A stretch of 64,000 nt of DNA, from assembly GCF_003182595.1 (NCBI RefSeq), contig NZ_PDNZ01000002.1, forward strand, positions 186,001 to 250,000. Direction: 5' to 3'. The DNA comes from Prosthecochloris marina. Its GTDB lineage: Bacteria; Bacteroidota; Chlorobiia; Chlorobiales; Chlorobiaceae. Positions within the stretch are counted from its first letter, which is position 1. Each line of letters begins with the position of its first letter. Positions 56,226 through 64,000 of this stretch are shown here, one piece after another. The notes beneath the pieces are model-generated. The model ran no database searches. It had not been told where the DNA came from and was given only the letters and a program-made list of their open reading frames with translations. A program made the position numbers and the translations under genes.

Positions 56226-58868
56226 TTATTGATTCGGTAATTCAATTTTGCTTTCATCAATCTCCTTGAAAAGCTTGTCCAAAATTGCTGCGGATTCACC
56301 GGTTCGGCCAACCTCACGTAACGCAAGGGCAAGAATATAGTGAAGCTGAGGATCTTCACGCAAAGCGGTAGCCCCTGCAAGCCTTTCAAGATAAACAATA
56401 TATCGATCCGTTTTATCCTTTTCACCTAGCGAAACATACAGTGAAACTACGGATGCGGCAATCCCCGGGTCCATTTTGAAACGCTCGAGGGGTAGCATTT
56501 CTTGCGATGTATCCAGCGCTTCGAGAGCAAGTTCCTTACCGGTGGCCCTGCGAGTTTTTCCGTCGCTCTGCCTGACGTTGATTTCTCTTCCGGGTTCCTC
56601 GGCAAGAGCAGCTGCAAGACTTGAAAACAGTGGCTTGTAGTTTTTGCTCAGCCTAAAGGAAGTTTCCTCGATGAACACATCCGGATTGTCGAGATTGCGG
56701 TAACGAAAAACACTGCAGAGATTCGTCCAGAGTTTTGGCGTCCCGACAAAGACCCTCTCCTCACTGCTTTCAACCGGCACTACCTTATAGGCAAGTCCGT
56801 CGAGACGAAGGTAGTTGTCAATACCGAGCAGATTATCACGACCGACGGTTATGGCAAAATAAATAGGACGCTTTGCATAATTATTCATCAGAATTTGATA
56901 GACGGCAAAGTCCTGTGGCCTTAGAAACCCTCTCCCGCGATAGATAATAGTCGGCTCAATCTGCCATCGAAGCGTATCGACAACTCCTTCCGGAACATCG
57001 AGGTCCGCCGAACGGTATTCCCCGATAAGCGCCTCTTTTTCTGAACCTGCAGGAAGCTCGACCTCTACCGGCTGCACGGGAACAAAGCTGATTCCTTTCA
57101 GCTCCTCATCGCTAAGGCTGAACGCTATTTTTTTCGCTCCGTGCGGTGAGGTGTTCTTCAACTGGTCGAGATACCAACCGGTATTGGCGAGGCTGAGATT
57201 GACAACCCGGACATCAGTCCTGATACCTTCAACCTCCTGCAGATACCAGAGCGGAAAGGTATCGTTATCACCGTTGGTAAAGAGTATGGCGTCCTTTTCG
57301 CAGCTCTGCAGCATGTTCCACGCCCAGTCCCAGGGCACGTAGTTTCCTGAACGGTCGTGCACCGCGTAATTGGCATAGAGCATTCTGCCATCCACCACCA
57401 ACAGCAATGCACCCAACGTGACAATAGAAAGTATATTCCTTTCCTGCGCATCAGCGGCAATGTTACGAACCAGCCTGATGAGGTTTTCCGCACCTATACC
57501 GATCCAGATGGCAAACGCAAAAAAGCTGCCGGTGTAGCTGTAATCCCGTTCCCTTGGCTGAGGCTCAACCTGGTTGAGGTAGATAACAAGAGCCGCACCG
57601 GTGAGAATAAACAGCGCGGTCACAACCGATCCCATCTTCCAGTCACGGTGGAAGTGTGAAAACATCCCGAAAACGCCGACAAGGAAAGGCAATGCCCAGA
57701 GTTGTGTCCAGTCGATATCAGCCCTTTCGATATCAGTCCCATCACTATCACCTTCACGACCGATAAACTGCCACCCGAAATACCGGAGATACATATGGCT
57801 CAACTGGTAACGGAAAAAATAGTCGAGATCGTTCTCGTATTGCTGGTAAAAATACCGGTGGATCGGCTCTTCTGACCATCGTCTCGGCCACAACGGCAAC
57901 TCACCATATTGTTCACGGTTCAGGTATGCAAAAAAAGCCTCACCGGTTGAAGGATTGTTCTCGTTTATGGATGGCGAAGCGTTTGCACGGACATAGATGA
58001 GTGCATAGGATGTATAACCGACAATCAGCAGCAGCAACGACATACTGAGCGTATGCAGCAACCTGTACTTTCTGATATGAGCAACGTACACGACATAGAC
58101 GATCCCACCGAGAAGTATCGCTATCCCCCACCAGGAAGCTTGCTGCATCAGTATCGGCACCCCCTTGATAATGCCGATATAAACCAGTAGAAAAGCCCCT
58201 GATGCTGCAACCGCCATCACCAGGAACGAAGCAACTGTAACCTCGTATTTTTTATAGTAGTACACCATGATGACGGCAAAAATGGCCAGAAGACTCAAGA
58301 GGTGTACCCCTATCGACAGGCCGATGACGTACATCGCGGCCATCAGCCAACGTTCGTTTCCCTCTTGAGACTCCTCTCCAAACCATCGCAGGATAAACCA
58401 GACAACAAGTGCGGTAAAAAAGAGCGAAGGCGCGTAGACTTCCGTTTCAACCGCATTGAACCAGAAACTGTCGGAAAAAGCAAGAGCAAGAGCTCCCACC
58501 AGAGCAGCACCATAGGCCGAGAGCCGTCCAGAATCATCCCATGAACGGGGGTCGCTCTTGCGGTAGACGGTAATCAATTGAAAAATAATCAGGTAGGTAA
58601 GCATGACGGTTGCCGAGGCCGATAACGTGCTCAAAAGATTGACTCTGGCCCCGATATCCTCGAAAAAAGGGACCATGGAAAACAACCTGCCAACCAGGAG
58701 AAAAAGAGGGGCACCCGGAGGATGGGGAACCCCGAGAGTATACGATGTTGCGATAAATTCACCACAGTCCCAGAAAGAGAGCGTGGGAGCCATGGTCATC
58801 AGATAAACAGCTTCGGCCAAGAGAAACAGCGTTACGGCTATGCCGCGGTGTACCGTTTTGTGATCCAT
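56226..58868 (-). CDS. DUF2723 family membrane protein (O-mannosyltransferase-like)
   Basis: An 880-residue integral membrane protein. About 11 hydrophobic helices occupy residues 1-500, with the conserved P-T-L-S-F-W-D-C-G-E-F-I-A-T-S-Y and G-V-P-H-P-P-G-A-P-L-F start of DUF2723; the acidic D-C-G-E resembles a GT-C catalytic motif. A large soluble C-terminal part (about 500-880) contains N-G-D-N-D-T-F-P-L-W and TPR-like helices at the end. The family is common in Bacteroidetes and Chlorobi and is related to the eukaryotic TMEM260 O-mannosyltransferase, so envelope protein or lipid glycosylation is likely but unproven. Confidence 0.88.
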   Translation of the reverse strand: MDHKTVHRGIAVTLFLLAEAVYLMTMAPTLSFWDCGEFIATSYTLGVPHPPGAPLFLLVGRLFSMVPFFEDIGARVNLLSTLSASATVMLTYLIIFQLITVYRKSDPRSWDDSGRLSAYGAALVGALALAFSDSFWFNAVETEVYAPSLFFTALVVWFILRWFGEESQEGNERWLMAAMYVIGLSIGVHLLSLLAIFAVIMVYYYKKYEVTVASFLVMAVAASGAFLLVYIGIIKGVPILMQQASWWGIAILLGGIVYVVYVAHIRKYRLLHTLSMSLLLLIVGYTSYALIYVRANASPSINENNPSTGEAFFAYLNREQYGELPLWPRRWSEEPIHRYFYQQYENDLDYFFRYQLSHMYLRYFGWQFIGREGDSDGTDIERADIDWTQLWALPFLVGVFGMFSHFHRDWKMGSVVTALFILTGAALVIYLNQVEPQPRERDYSYTGSFFAFAIWIGIGAENLIRLVRNIAADAQERNILSIVTLGALLLVVDGRMLYANYAVHDRSGNYVPWDWAWNMLQSCEKDAILFTNGDNDTFPLWYLQEVEGIRTDVRVVNLSLANTGWYLDQLKNTSPHGAKKIAFSLSDEELKGISFVPVQPVEVELPAGSEKEALIGEYRSADLDVPEGVVDTLRWQIEPTIIYRGRGFLRPQDFAVYQILMNNYAKRPIYFAITVGRDNLLGIDNYLRLDGLAYKVVPVESSEERVFVGTPKLWTNLCSVFRYRNLDNPDVFIEETSFRLSKNYKPLFSSLAAALAEEPGREINVRQSDGKTRRATGKELALEALDTSQEMLPLERFKMDPGIAASVVSLYVSLGEKDKTDRYIVYLERLAGATALREDPQLHYILALALREVGRTGESAAILDKLFKEIDESKIELPNQ

Positions 58869-58932
58869 ATTCAACAGAGAAAAAGAAAAGTCAAAAGTTA
58901 ACAGTCAAAAAAGACCGGCGAGGGCGAAAACT

Positions 58933-60075
58933 TCAATCCCGCATCCGAACCGGCAGCAACTCCTCGGCCACCTTGTCGGCAAACAAGAACCCCTTGCGAG
59001 AAACCTTTATCACACCATTCCGAAATTCGATCAACCCCTGTTTTTTTAGCCGATCCACATTTTCCAGTACCGCATCGTTACCTTCATGATATTGCATCAA
59101 ATGCACAAGTTCGAGCCCGGAAGAAAGCCTCAGAGAAAGAAAAACCTTTTCATCGGCCCGCTCCTCCCGTGAAAGCATTTCACGATACTCCTGTGCTTCA
59201 CGTGGAGACGACATGTAGCGGATCAGACTGCTTGCGTTCGCGCTTCGCAACTCATGGTCCCCTGAAACAAGAAAACTGTGCGCGGAAGGGCCGAAACCAA
59301 GATACGATTCCCTTTGCCAGCATCCCAGATTATAACGGGAAAAGAACCCCGGTTTTGAAAAATTCGAAACTTCATAATGCTCGAACCCTTCAGCATCGAG
59401 CCGTTCACAAGCCATCATATACATGAGGGCCTGAGCACCTTCATCAGGAAGAGTAACAAGTCCCTTTCTTACGAAACTTTCAAGCCTGGTCTTCTTTTCG
59501 AGGGTAAGCATGTAAACGGACACATGCGGCACACCGCTGGAAATAGCGGTATCGAGGTCCTGCGCCCAAATATCCGGCGACTCTCCTTCGACGCCGCAGA
59601 TAAGGTCGACACTGACGTTACCGATCAGGTCCAGTGCCATATCCGTCACACGCAAAGCCTCTTCAGCCGTGTGCAAACGACCCAACGCCCTTAGCTTTTC
59701 AGGAATGAAAGACTGAACTCCGATACTGAGCCGATTGACACCCAAGGCCGCAAGTTCATAAAGTTTTTCATTGGTAAGATCCTCGGGGTTGGCTTCAAGG
59801 GTAATTTCCGCGTCATCACTCAACGAAACATGTCGCGACAGTGCTTCGAGCCAGTTCTCCAGATAGACAACAGGAACTAAAGAGGGAGTTCCTCCTCCGA
59901 AATGAATGGAGTGAACGGTACTTTCTCGCAGAGCAGCAAGACGTTCCGAGGTTTCCGAATGAAGCGCCGAAAAAAAGCGCCCTAGAAGATCCTGTCTGGT
60001 TACAAGGAAAAAATCACAGTAACTGCACCGTTCACGGCAGAAAGGAACATGTACATAGCAATGTAGCCTCGTCAT
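58933..60075 (-). CDS. hemW: HemW-type radical SAM protein (coproporphyrinogen oxidase-like)
   Basis: A 380-residue radical SAM protein of the HemN/HemW family. The cluster ligands are C13-x3-C17-x2-C20 followed directly by D-F, the HemW arrangement, without the extra cysteine of true HemN. F-G-G-G-T-P-S-L, S-I-G-V-Q-S-F and the C-terminal H-x-x-N/R-Y-N-L-G-C-W-Q family regions are present. HemW acts as a heme chaperone; a coproporphyrinogen oxidase role is less likely. ATG at 60075 has an AGGA site 7 nt upstream, better than in-frame starts at 60096 or 60162. Confidence 0.9.
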   Translation of the reverse strand: MTRLHCYVHVPFCRERCSYCDFFLVTRQDLLGRFFSALHSETSERLAALRESTVHSIHFGGGTPSLVPVVYLENWLEALSRHVSLSDDAEITLEANPEDLTNEKLYELAALGVNRLSIGVQSFIPEKLRALGRLHTAEEALRVTDMALDLIGNVSVDLICGVEGESPDIWAQDLDTAISSGVPHVSVYMLTLEKKTRLESFVRKGLVTLPDEGAQALMYMMACERLDAEGFEHYEVSNFSKPGFFSRYNLGCWQRESYLGFGPSAHSFLVSGDHELRSANASSLIRYMSSPREAQEYREMLSREERADEKVFLSLRLSSGLELVHLMQYHEGNDAVLENVDRLKKQGLIEFRNGVIKVSRKGFLFADKVAEELLPVRMRD

Positions 60076-60174
60076 ACTATCATCCTGATCAACCATCGTC
60101 ACCACCGCATCGACCCGCTTTTCGACAAAAAGGATATGCCCGAAACAAACGCAACAGTTCAATAAAAAAACAAA

Positions 60175-60765
60175 TCAACAGGCATTCAAGAGTATATGCT
60201 CAGTTATTGCCTGAAAGAGATTATCGGCTACGAATTCAGGCTCAATTCCTCGTTCACGACATAACTCCTCCTCGCCATGACCGGTTCTGACGAGAATGGA
60301 ACGAAGCCCTGCACGCAATCCGCATTCAACATCAACGGTTTTATCACCGATAAAAAACGATTGTGATCTGTCCACTTCAAACCCTGAGGCAAGATAATCG
60401 GCAACCGCCCGGTCAACCATACCGGTTTCAGGTTTCCTGCACCAAGCGAAACGATCATACTCGGGATTCGGATAGTCCGGGTGCGTAGGACAATAATAGC
60501 TGCGGTCAAAAGCAGCGCCACTCACAGCAAGCAATTCATTGAGGTAACGATGAATATCTTCAACCTGCTCGGAAGTGACAATACCTTTAGCAATGCCGGC
60601 CTGATTGGTTACAATGACAATCTGATAGCCTGCCTGCCTGGCAAGGGCAATCGCAGCTTCCGTTCCTTCAATGAGTTGAAACTGCTCTCTCGTGGTAACG
60701 TAGGTGCCTATATCGCGGTTGATCGTGCCATCCCGGTCGAGAAACAACACCTTTACCTTTCTCAC
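60175..60765 (-). CDS. gmhB: D-glycero-D-manno-heptose 1,7-bisphosphate phosphatase
   Basis: A 196-residue HAD phosphatase of heptose synthesis for LPS. Motif I is F-L-D-R-D-G-T-I-N; motif II lies in V-T-N-Q-A-G-I-A; the zinc-binding loop C-P-T-H-P-D-Y...C-R-K-P marks GmhB and HisB-N; and I-G-D-K-T-V-D ends the site. GTG at 60765 is preferred because a TAGGAG ribosome site lies just before it, made from the last bases of the glgA stop codon. An upstream TTG at 60786 would overlap glgA. Confidence 0.9.
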   Translation of the reverse strand: MRKVKVLFLDRDGTINRDIGTYVTTREQFQLIEGTEAAIALARQAGYQIVIVTNQAGIAKGIVTSEQVEDIHRYLNELLAVSGAAFDRSYYCPTHPDYPNPEYDRFAWCRKPETGMVDRAVADYLASGFEVDRSQSFFIGDKTVDVECGLRAGLRSILVRTGHGEEELCRERGIEPEFVADNLFQAITEHILLNAC

Positions 60766-60772
60766 TCTACTC

Positions 60773-62251
60773 CTATACACGTTCAAGCAGACCGCGGTAG
60801 ATCTGATTATACTTTTCCGCCGAGTCCTTCCAGGTCATTTCCCTTTCCATGCTATCCGTCACAAGCCTGGCCCAACGCTCCTTGTCACCATATATCGAAA
60901 GTGCCGCTTCCACCGTTTTGGTCAACGCTTCAGGAGTGTACTCATGGAATGCAAAACCGGAACCATCATGCTGCTGGTCTACCTCATCGATGGTCTCGGC
61001 ACTGCCGGAACCGGCATAAATAATCGGTAACGTTCCGTATCGCATCGCGAAAAACTGCATCATACCGCATGACTCCAGCTTCCCGGGCATAAGCAACATA
61101 TCGGCAGAAGCCATTATCTGATGAAAAAATGCATCGGTAAATTCAAAATTAAGCCCGAGCTTACCGTGGTACCTTGTTGCAAGGTCCTGCAGTTTGTTCT
61201 GAATATTCTTATCCCCAGTACCGGAAATAACCAACCGGAGATCAAGCTGCATGAGATTCTCGATGGCATCGACCACGAGCTCGATCCCCTGAAAACGGTC
61301 AAAATTTACCATGGCGCCAATCAGGGGTGCATCCTCATCGAAAGAAAGCTTCAGCTCTTGATGCAGATATTTCTTATTTTCAAGCTTCTCTTCGAGCCGC
61401 TCGACATCGAACTTTTTTTTGATGAGCTTGTCCGAAGACGGGTTCCACTGTTTTGTATCGAGCCCGTTGATTATTCCTTCCAGATGATTGCCGCGCAACG
61501 CCAGAATTTTATCGACGCCGTGAGCTGCATCCACATCATTGCTGATAAGCTCGGCATAACGACCGGAGGTAGTAGCAACTCTATCAGCGTGTTCAATTCC
61601 TGTAAAAAGCATGTTTACCGCATCATCGCCTTCAGCATGCAGCCCCTCAATCATAGCTTCAGGCAGCAGTTTTTTGAACGGTTTGACTGGAAAAACACCC
61701 TGAGAGTGTACGTTATGAAGGGTAAGAACCGTTTTAATCCCTTTGAAAAAAGCGTTATCGGCATAAACTGTTTTCAGCAACAAAGGAACAAGACTCGCAT
61801 ACCAGTCATGAAAATGAATGATATCTGGCTTCCAACCGAGTCTTTGCAGGGTTTCAAGAATACCGATATTAAAGAAAATCACCCTTTCGGCACTACCCTT
61901 GAAATTATCACCCTGGGCCATGTCCGTAAAAAGGCCGTTACGCTTGAAATATTTTTCGTTATAGAGAAAATAAGTCTGTATTTTGCTGGACGGAAGAGCC
62001 GTAACCTTTACGTGAAGCAAGTCAGTCTTGTCTTTCAGGGGTACTTTGATATCTGAAAGTCGCAAGACATCGTGAAGGCGAAATTTGCGATCGTTGATCA
62101 CACCGTATTTTGGCATCATTATGCGTGCCTCACAACCTTCATCTTCCATGGCTTGAGGAAAAGATGCCATGAAATCGGCGAGAGAACTGACCCGTACAAA
62201 TGGAGAAATTTCACCAGACACATAAAGAACTTTGCAAGTGCTTCTGGTCAT
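60773..62251 (-). CDS. glgA: Glycogen synthase with degenerate ADP-glucose motifs
   Basis: A 492-residue GT5-type glycogen synthase. The fold is clear: Y-V-S-G-E-I-S-P-F at the start, P-D-I-I-H-F-H-D-W-Y-A-S-L-V-P, L-T-L-H-N-V, N-G-L-D-T-K-Q-W-N-P, and the catalytic E-S-C-G-M-M-Q region. The usual K-T-G-G-L donor motif is R20-V-S-S-L24, and the C-terminal [RK]-x-T-G-G-L is A-G-S-G-S-A, so two nucleotide-sugar contacts are altered. I recall the same V-R-V-S-A-L form in other green sulfur bacteria, so this is a lineage trait rather than decay. It is the upstream gene of gmhB. Confidence 0.88.
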   Translation of the reverse strand: MTRSTCKVLYVSGEISPFVRVSSLADFMASFPQAMEDEGCEARIMMPKYGVINDRKFRLHDVLRLSDIKVPLKDKTDLLHVKVTALPSSKIQTYFLYNEKYFKRNGLFTDMAQGDNFKGSAERVIFFNIGILETLQRLGWKPDIIHFHDWYASLVPLLLKTVYADNAFFKGIKTVLTLHNVHSQGVFPVKPFKKLLPEAMIEGLHAEGDDAVNMLFTGIEHADRVATTSGRYAELISNDVDAAHGVDKILALRGNHLEGIINGLDTKQWNPSSDKLIKKKFDVERLEEKLENKKYLHQELKLSFDEDAPLIGAMVNFDRFQGIELVVDAIENLMQLDLRLVISGTGDKNIQNKLQDLATRYHGKLGLNFEFTDAFFHQIMASADMLLMPGKLESCGMMQFFAMRYGTLPIIYAGSGSAETIDEVDQQHDGSGFAFHEYTPEALTKTVEAALSIYGDKERWARLVTDSMEREMTWKDSAEKYNQIYRGLLERV

Positions 62252-62372
62252 CTATATCGTAAACAATCTGTTATTTTTTTCTCAAAATATTTTCATAGAA
62301 CTTCTTAGCTTTTTAATTTACGAATTCATACGCTGATTTACAATCCGGGCCAGGGCTTCAACATCTCTTTCC

Positions 62373-64000
62373 ATGAAACCGCTGCAACTTCTTTTAGCAC
62401 TTAGCCTTTTCCTAACGGCATGTGCACTTGATCGCCCCCCAACCGGAGGACCGAAGGATACCGCACCTCTTGAAATTATTTCGGTGACTCCGCCTTCCTC
62501 TTCCGTCAATACGTCACCTCAAAAGATCGTTTTCAGTTTCAATCGCTATGTTCCTGCCTGGTCTTTGAGAAAATCTATCGTTTTTTCTCCCGCGACCACC
62601 GACTATACACTTGAAGCCGGTGGCACCGATGCAGAAATAATCTTCACGAAACCACTGGGCAAAAACAAAACCTACACGATCACCCTCAACAAATCATTGA
62701 GAAGCAGCCGTGGTAACGAACTCGAGCAAAGCTATACCTACGCGTTTTCAACCGGGGAGAAGATCAACCGGGGAATCATAGGAGGCCAGGTCTTTTCGAG
62801 TGACGCTCGTCCACTCCCTCGCGCGCTGGTTCTTGCTTACTCCGTAACAAACAACGATACGCTTTCCTTCAATCCTCTTGATCGCACACCCGACTACAGT
62901 GTACAAACCGGACGGGATGGAAAATTTATCTTTGAATACCTTGCGGAGGGCAGCTACCGGCTGCTTGCCTTGCAGGACAAAAACGGCGACCAACGGTTGA
63001 ACCCTGAAAACGAACCTTTCGGAATAGGCCATGAGGAGCTGATCAAAACAGGAACTCTTGACAACATAATCAGGCTTGCCGAATCACAGCTCACTCCACA
63101 ACCGGTATACTGCTCCGCACCGGCGAGCAACCTTCTTGAAATCAGCTTCAACCGCAGCATTCCAGTCGAGAAGTTCGACGTTTCATCGCTGACTATCATC
63201 GACACAGTCAGCAACAAGCAATTACCGGTTAAAGGATTCTACAGCACACAAAATACAACATCAGCCATTACGTTCAGGGTGGTTACCGGGAAACTCAACA
63301 GGAAGTCAGGTTACCGGATCACGTATAAGGGGAATCTGAAATCGACCATGTGCAGGGGGACAGACAAAGAAAGAAAAGAAACGGTCGAACTCACCGGATT
63401 ATCACCAAAAAACGATGAAAAAACAGCATTTCTCAGCCCCACTTTTCCAAAACGGGGAAGAACGGTCGATATATCCTTCAATATACCGGTTGAAGAAGAA
63501 TCACTCAGGCAAGCAGCAAAGCTGCACCTCGTTAGTGGAGAAAACCTCTCTCCTCTCGCCTTCACGCTCACGCCGGTAGACAACCGCCGCTACACGCTGC
63601 AGGCCAATCCGTCATTCGATAATGGTTCCACCTACCGCGTTGACATCCAACTGGCTACCCTCGTCGGCCTCGACGGAGAACAAGCCGCCGACTCACTTGC
63701 ATCGTCTCTCTTTACCGTTGCGGATACAGGAGACTTCGGCACGATCAAGGGAACCGTATCGGGTGGAACAGGAACTGTCGTCGTCGAAGCGCTCGATTCG
63801 ACAAACCGCTTGCCCCGCAGAACGGTAGTTCAGCGTGACGATGACAGCCCAACTGATTTCACCATACATCAGCTTGCCCCAGGGAAGTACACTCTTAGAG
63901 CGTTCATTCCGGGCTCCCCTCTCCAGCAAGACAACGAATTATCGTGGGATCCGGGCAATATCCATCCGTTCAAACCTGCAGATCTCTTTACCGTCAATAG
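62373..64000 (+). CDS. Lipoprotein with Ig-like/Big_5-type domain (3' truncated)
   Basis: An open frame of 542 codons that continues past the right edge. A lipobox L-T-A-C places the lipidated cysteine at residue 17, followed by P-P-T-G-G-P-K-D, a leader common in Bacteroidetes/Chlorobi lipoproteins. Residues about 35-120 have the strand pattern of a bacterial Ig-like Big_5 domain, and two further beta-rich segments (about 130-200 and 440-520) resemble carboxypeptidase-regulatory folds (G-K-F-I-F-E-Y-L-A-E-G-S-Y-R-L and A-P-G-K-Y-T-L-R-A). It is divergent from glgA. A surface or periplasmic binding role is inferred. Confidence 0.8.
   Translation, partial: MKPLQLLLALSLFLTACALDRPPTGGPKDTAPLEIISVTPPSSSVNTSPQKIVFSFNRYVPAWSLRKSIVFSPATTDYTLEAGGTDAEIIFTKPLGKNKTYTITLNKSLRSSRGNELEQSYTYAFSTGEKINRGIIGGQVFSSDARPLPRALVLAYSVTNNDTLSFNPLDRTPDYSVQTGRDGKFIFEYLAEGSYRLLALQDKNGDQRLNPENEPFGIGHEELIKTGTLDNIIRLAESQLTPQPVYCSAPASNLLEISFNRSIPVEKFDVSSLTIIDTVSNKQLPVKGFYSTQNTTSAITFRVVTGKLNRKSGYRITYKGNLKSTMCRGTDKERKETVELTGLSPKNDEKTAFLSPTFPKRGRTVDISFNIPVEEESLRQAAKLHLVSGENLSPLAFTLTPVDNRRYTLQANPSFDNGSTYRVDIQLATLVGLDGEQAADSLASSLFTVADTGDFGTIKGTVSGGTGTVVVEALDSTNRLPRRTVVQRDDDSPTDFTIHQLAPGKYTLRAFIPGSPLQQDNELSWDPGNIHPFKPADLFTVN

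Overview
The window looks like a chromosomal segment of a green sulfur bacterium (Chlorobiales; Chlorobium or Prosthecochloris-like). The evidence is a bchS-bchH-bchM-bchE block, a BchK-type bacteriochlorophyll c synthase gene, a glycosyltransferase fitting CruC (chlorobactene glycosylation), an oxygen-independent cyclase (BchE), and a glycogen synthase of the atypical green-sulfur type. The genus call is an inference. No rRNA, tRNA, CRISPR, prophage or complete insertion sequence was seen.

Layout. 1-3.6 kb: 3' part of holA, then a divergent pair, an extended SDR and a serine-palmitoyltransferase-like alpha-oxoamine synthase, which together resemble the first two steps of bacterial ceramide synthesis. 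4.0-9.5 kb: two tandem paralogous TonB-dependent receptors, each with a leader hairpin and an intrinsic terminator. 9.7-20.8 kb: two large Mg-chelatase subunits (BchS, BchH), the Mg-protoporphyrin methyltransferase (BchM) and the anaerobic cyclase (BchE), closed by a bidirectional terminator. 20.8-30 kb: small heat-shock protein, DUF4438 protein, MgtC/DUF4010 membrane protein, M23 peptidase, PQQ-type sugar dehydrogenase lipoprotein, ArfB, HAD phosphatase, YidB-family protein, a seven-WD40 propeller and an orphan Phd-type antitoxin.

30-36.6 kb (all minus strand): CruC-like glycosyltransferase, hisG, lpxH, a phytol/prenyl-alcohol kinase-like membrane protein, bchK and miaB, a second pigment-associated cluster. 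36.7-41.3 kb: RND pump plus TolC-like outer membrane factor. 41.4-48.4 kb: NifU/NifS/CysK sulfur and Fe-S genes, an SDR, a RodZ-like protein and a large lipoprotein ending in a CHAT-like domain without its catalytic dyad. 48.7-64 kb: CNNM/CorC protein, ndk, dacA, AI-2E-type permease, rsmE, ComF, ROK kinase, lpxA, a DUF2723 membrane protein, hemW, gmhB, glgA and the start of a lipoprotein that runs off the right edge.

The pigment genes cover Mg insertion, methylation and ring closure at 10-20 kb, and tail addition (bchK) and carotenoid glycosylation at 30-35 kb. A 76-bp palindromic repeat occurs three times between genes, twice between converging genes where other converging pairs carry terminators. 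The strongest leads are the ceramide-like gene pair, the paired TonB receptors beside the chelatases, the prenyl-kinase/bchK pairing, the degenerate CHAT lipoprotein and the altered active sites of GlgA and the ROK kinase.
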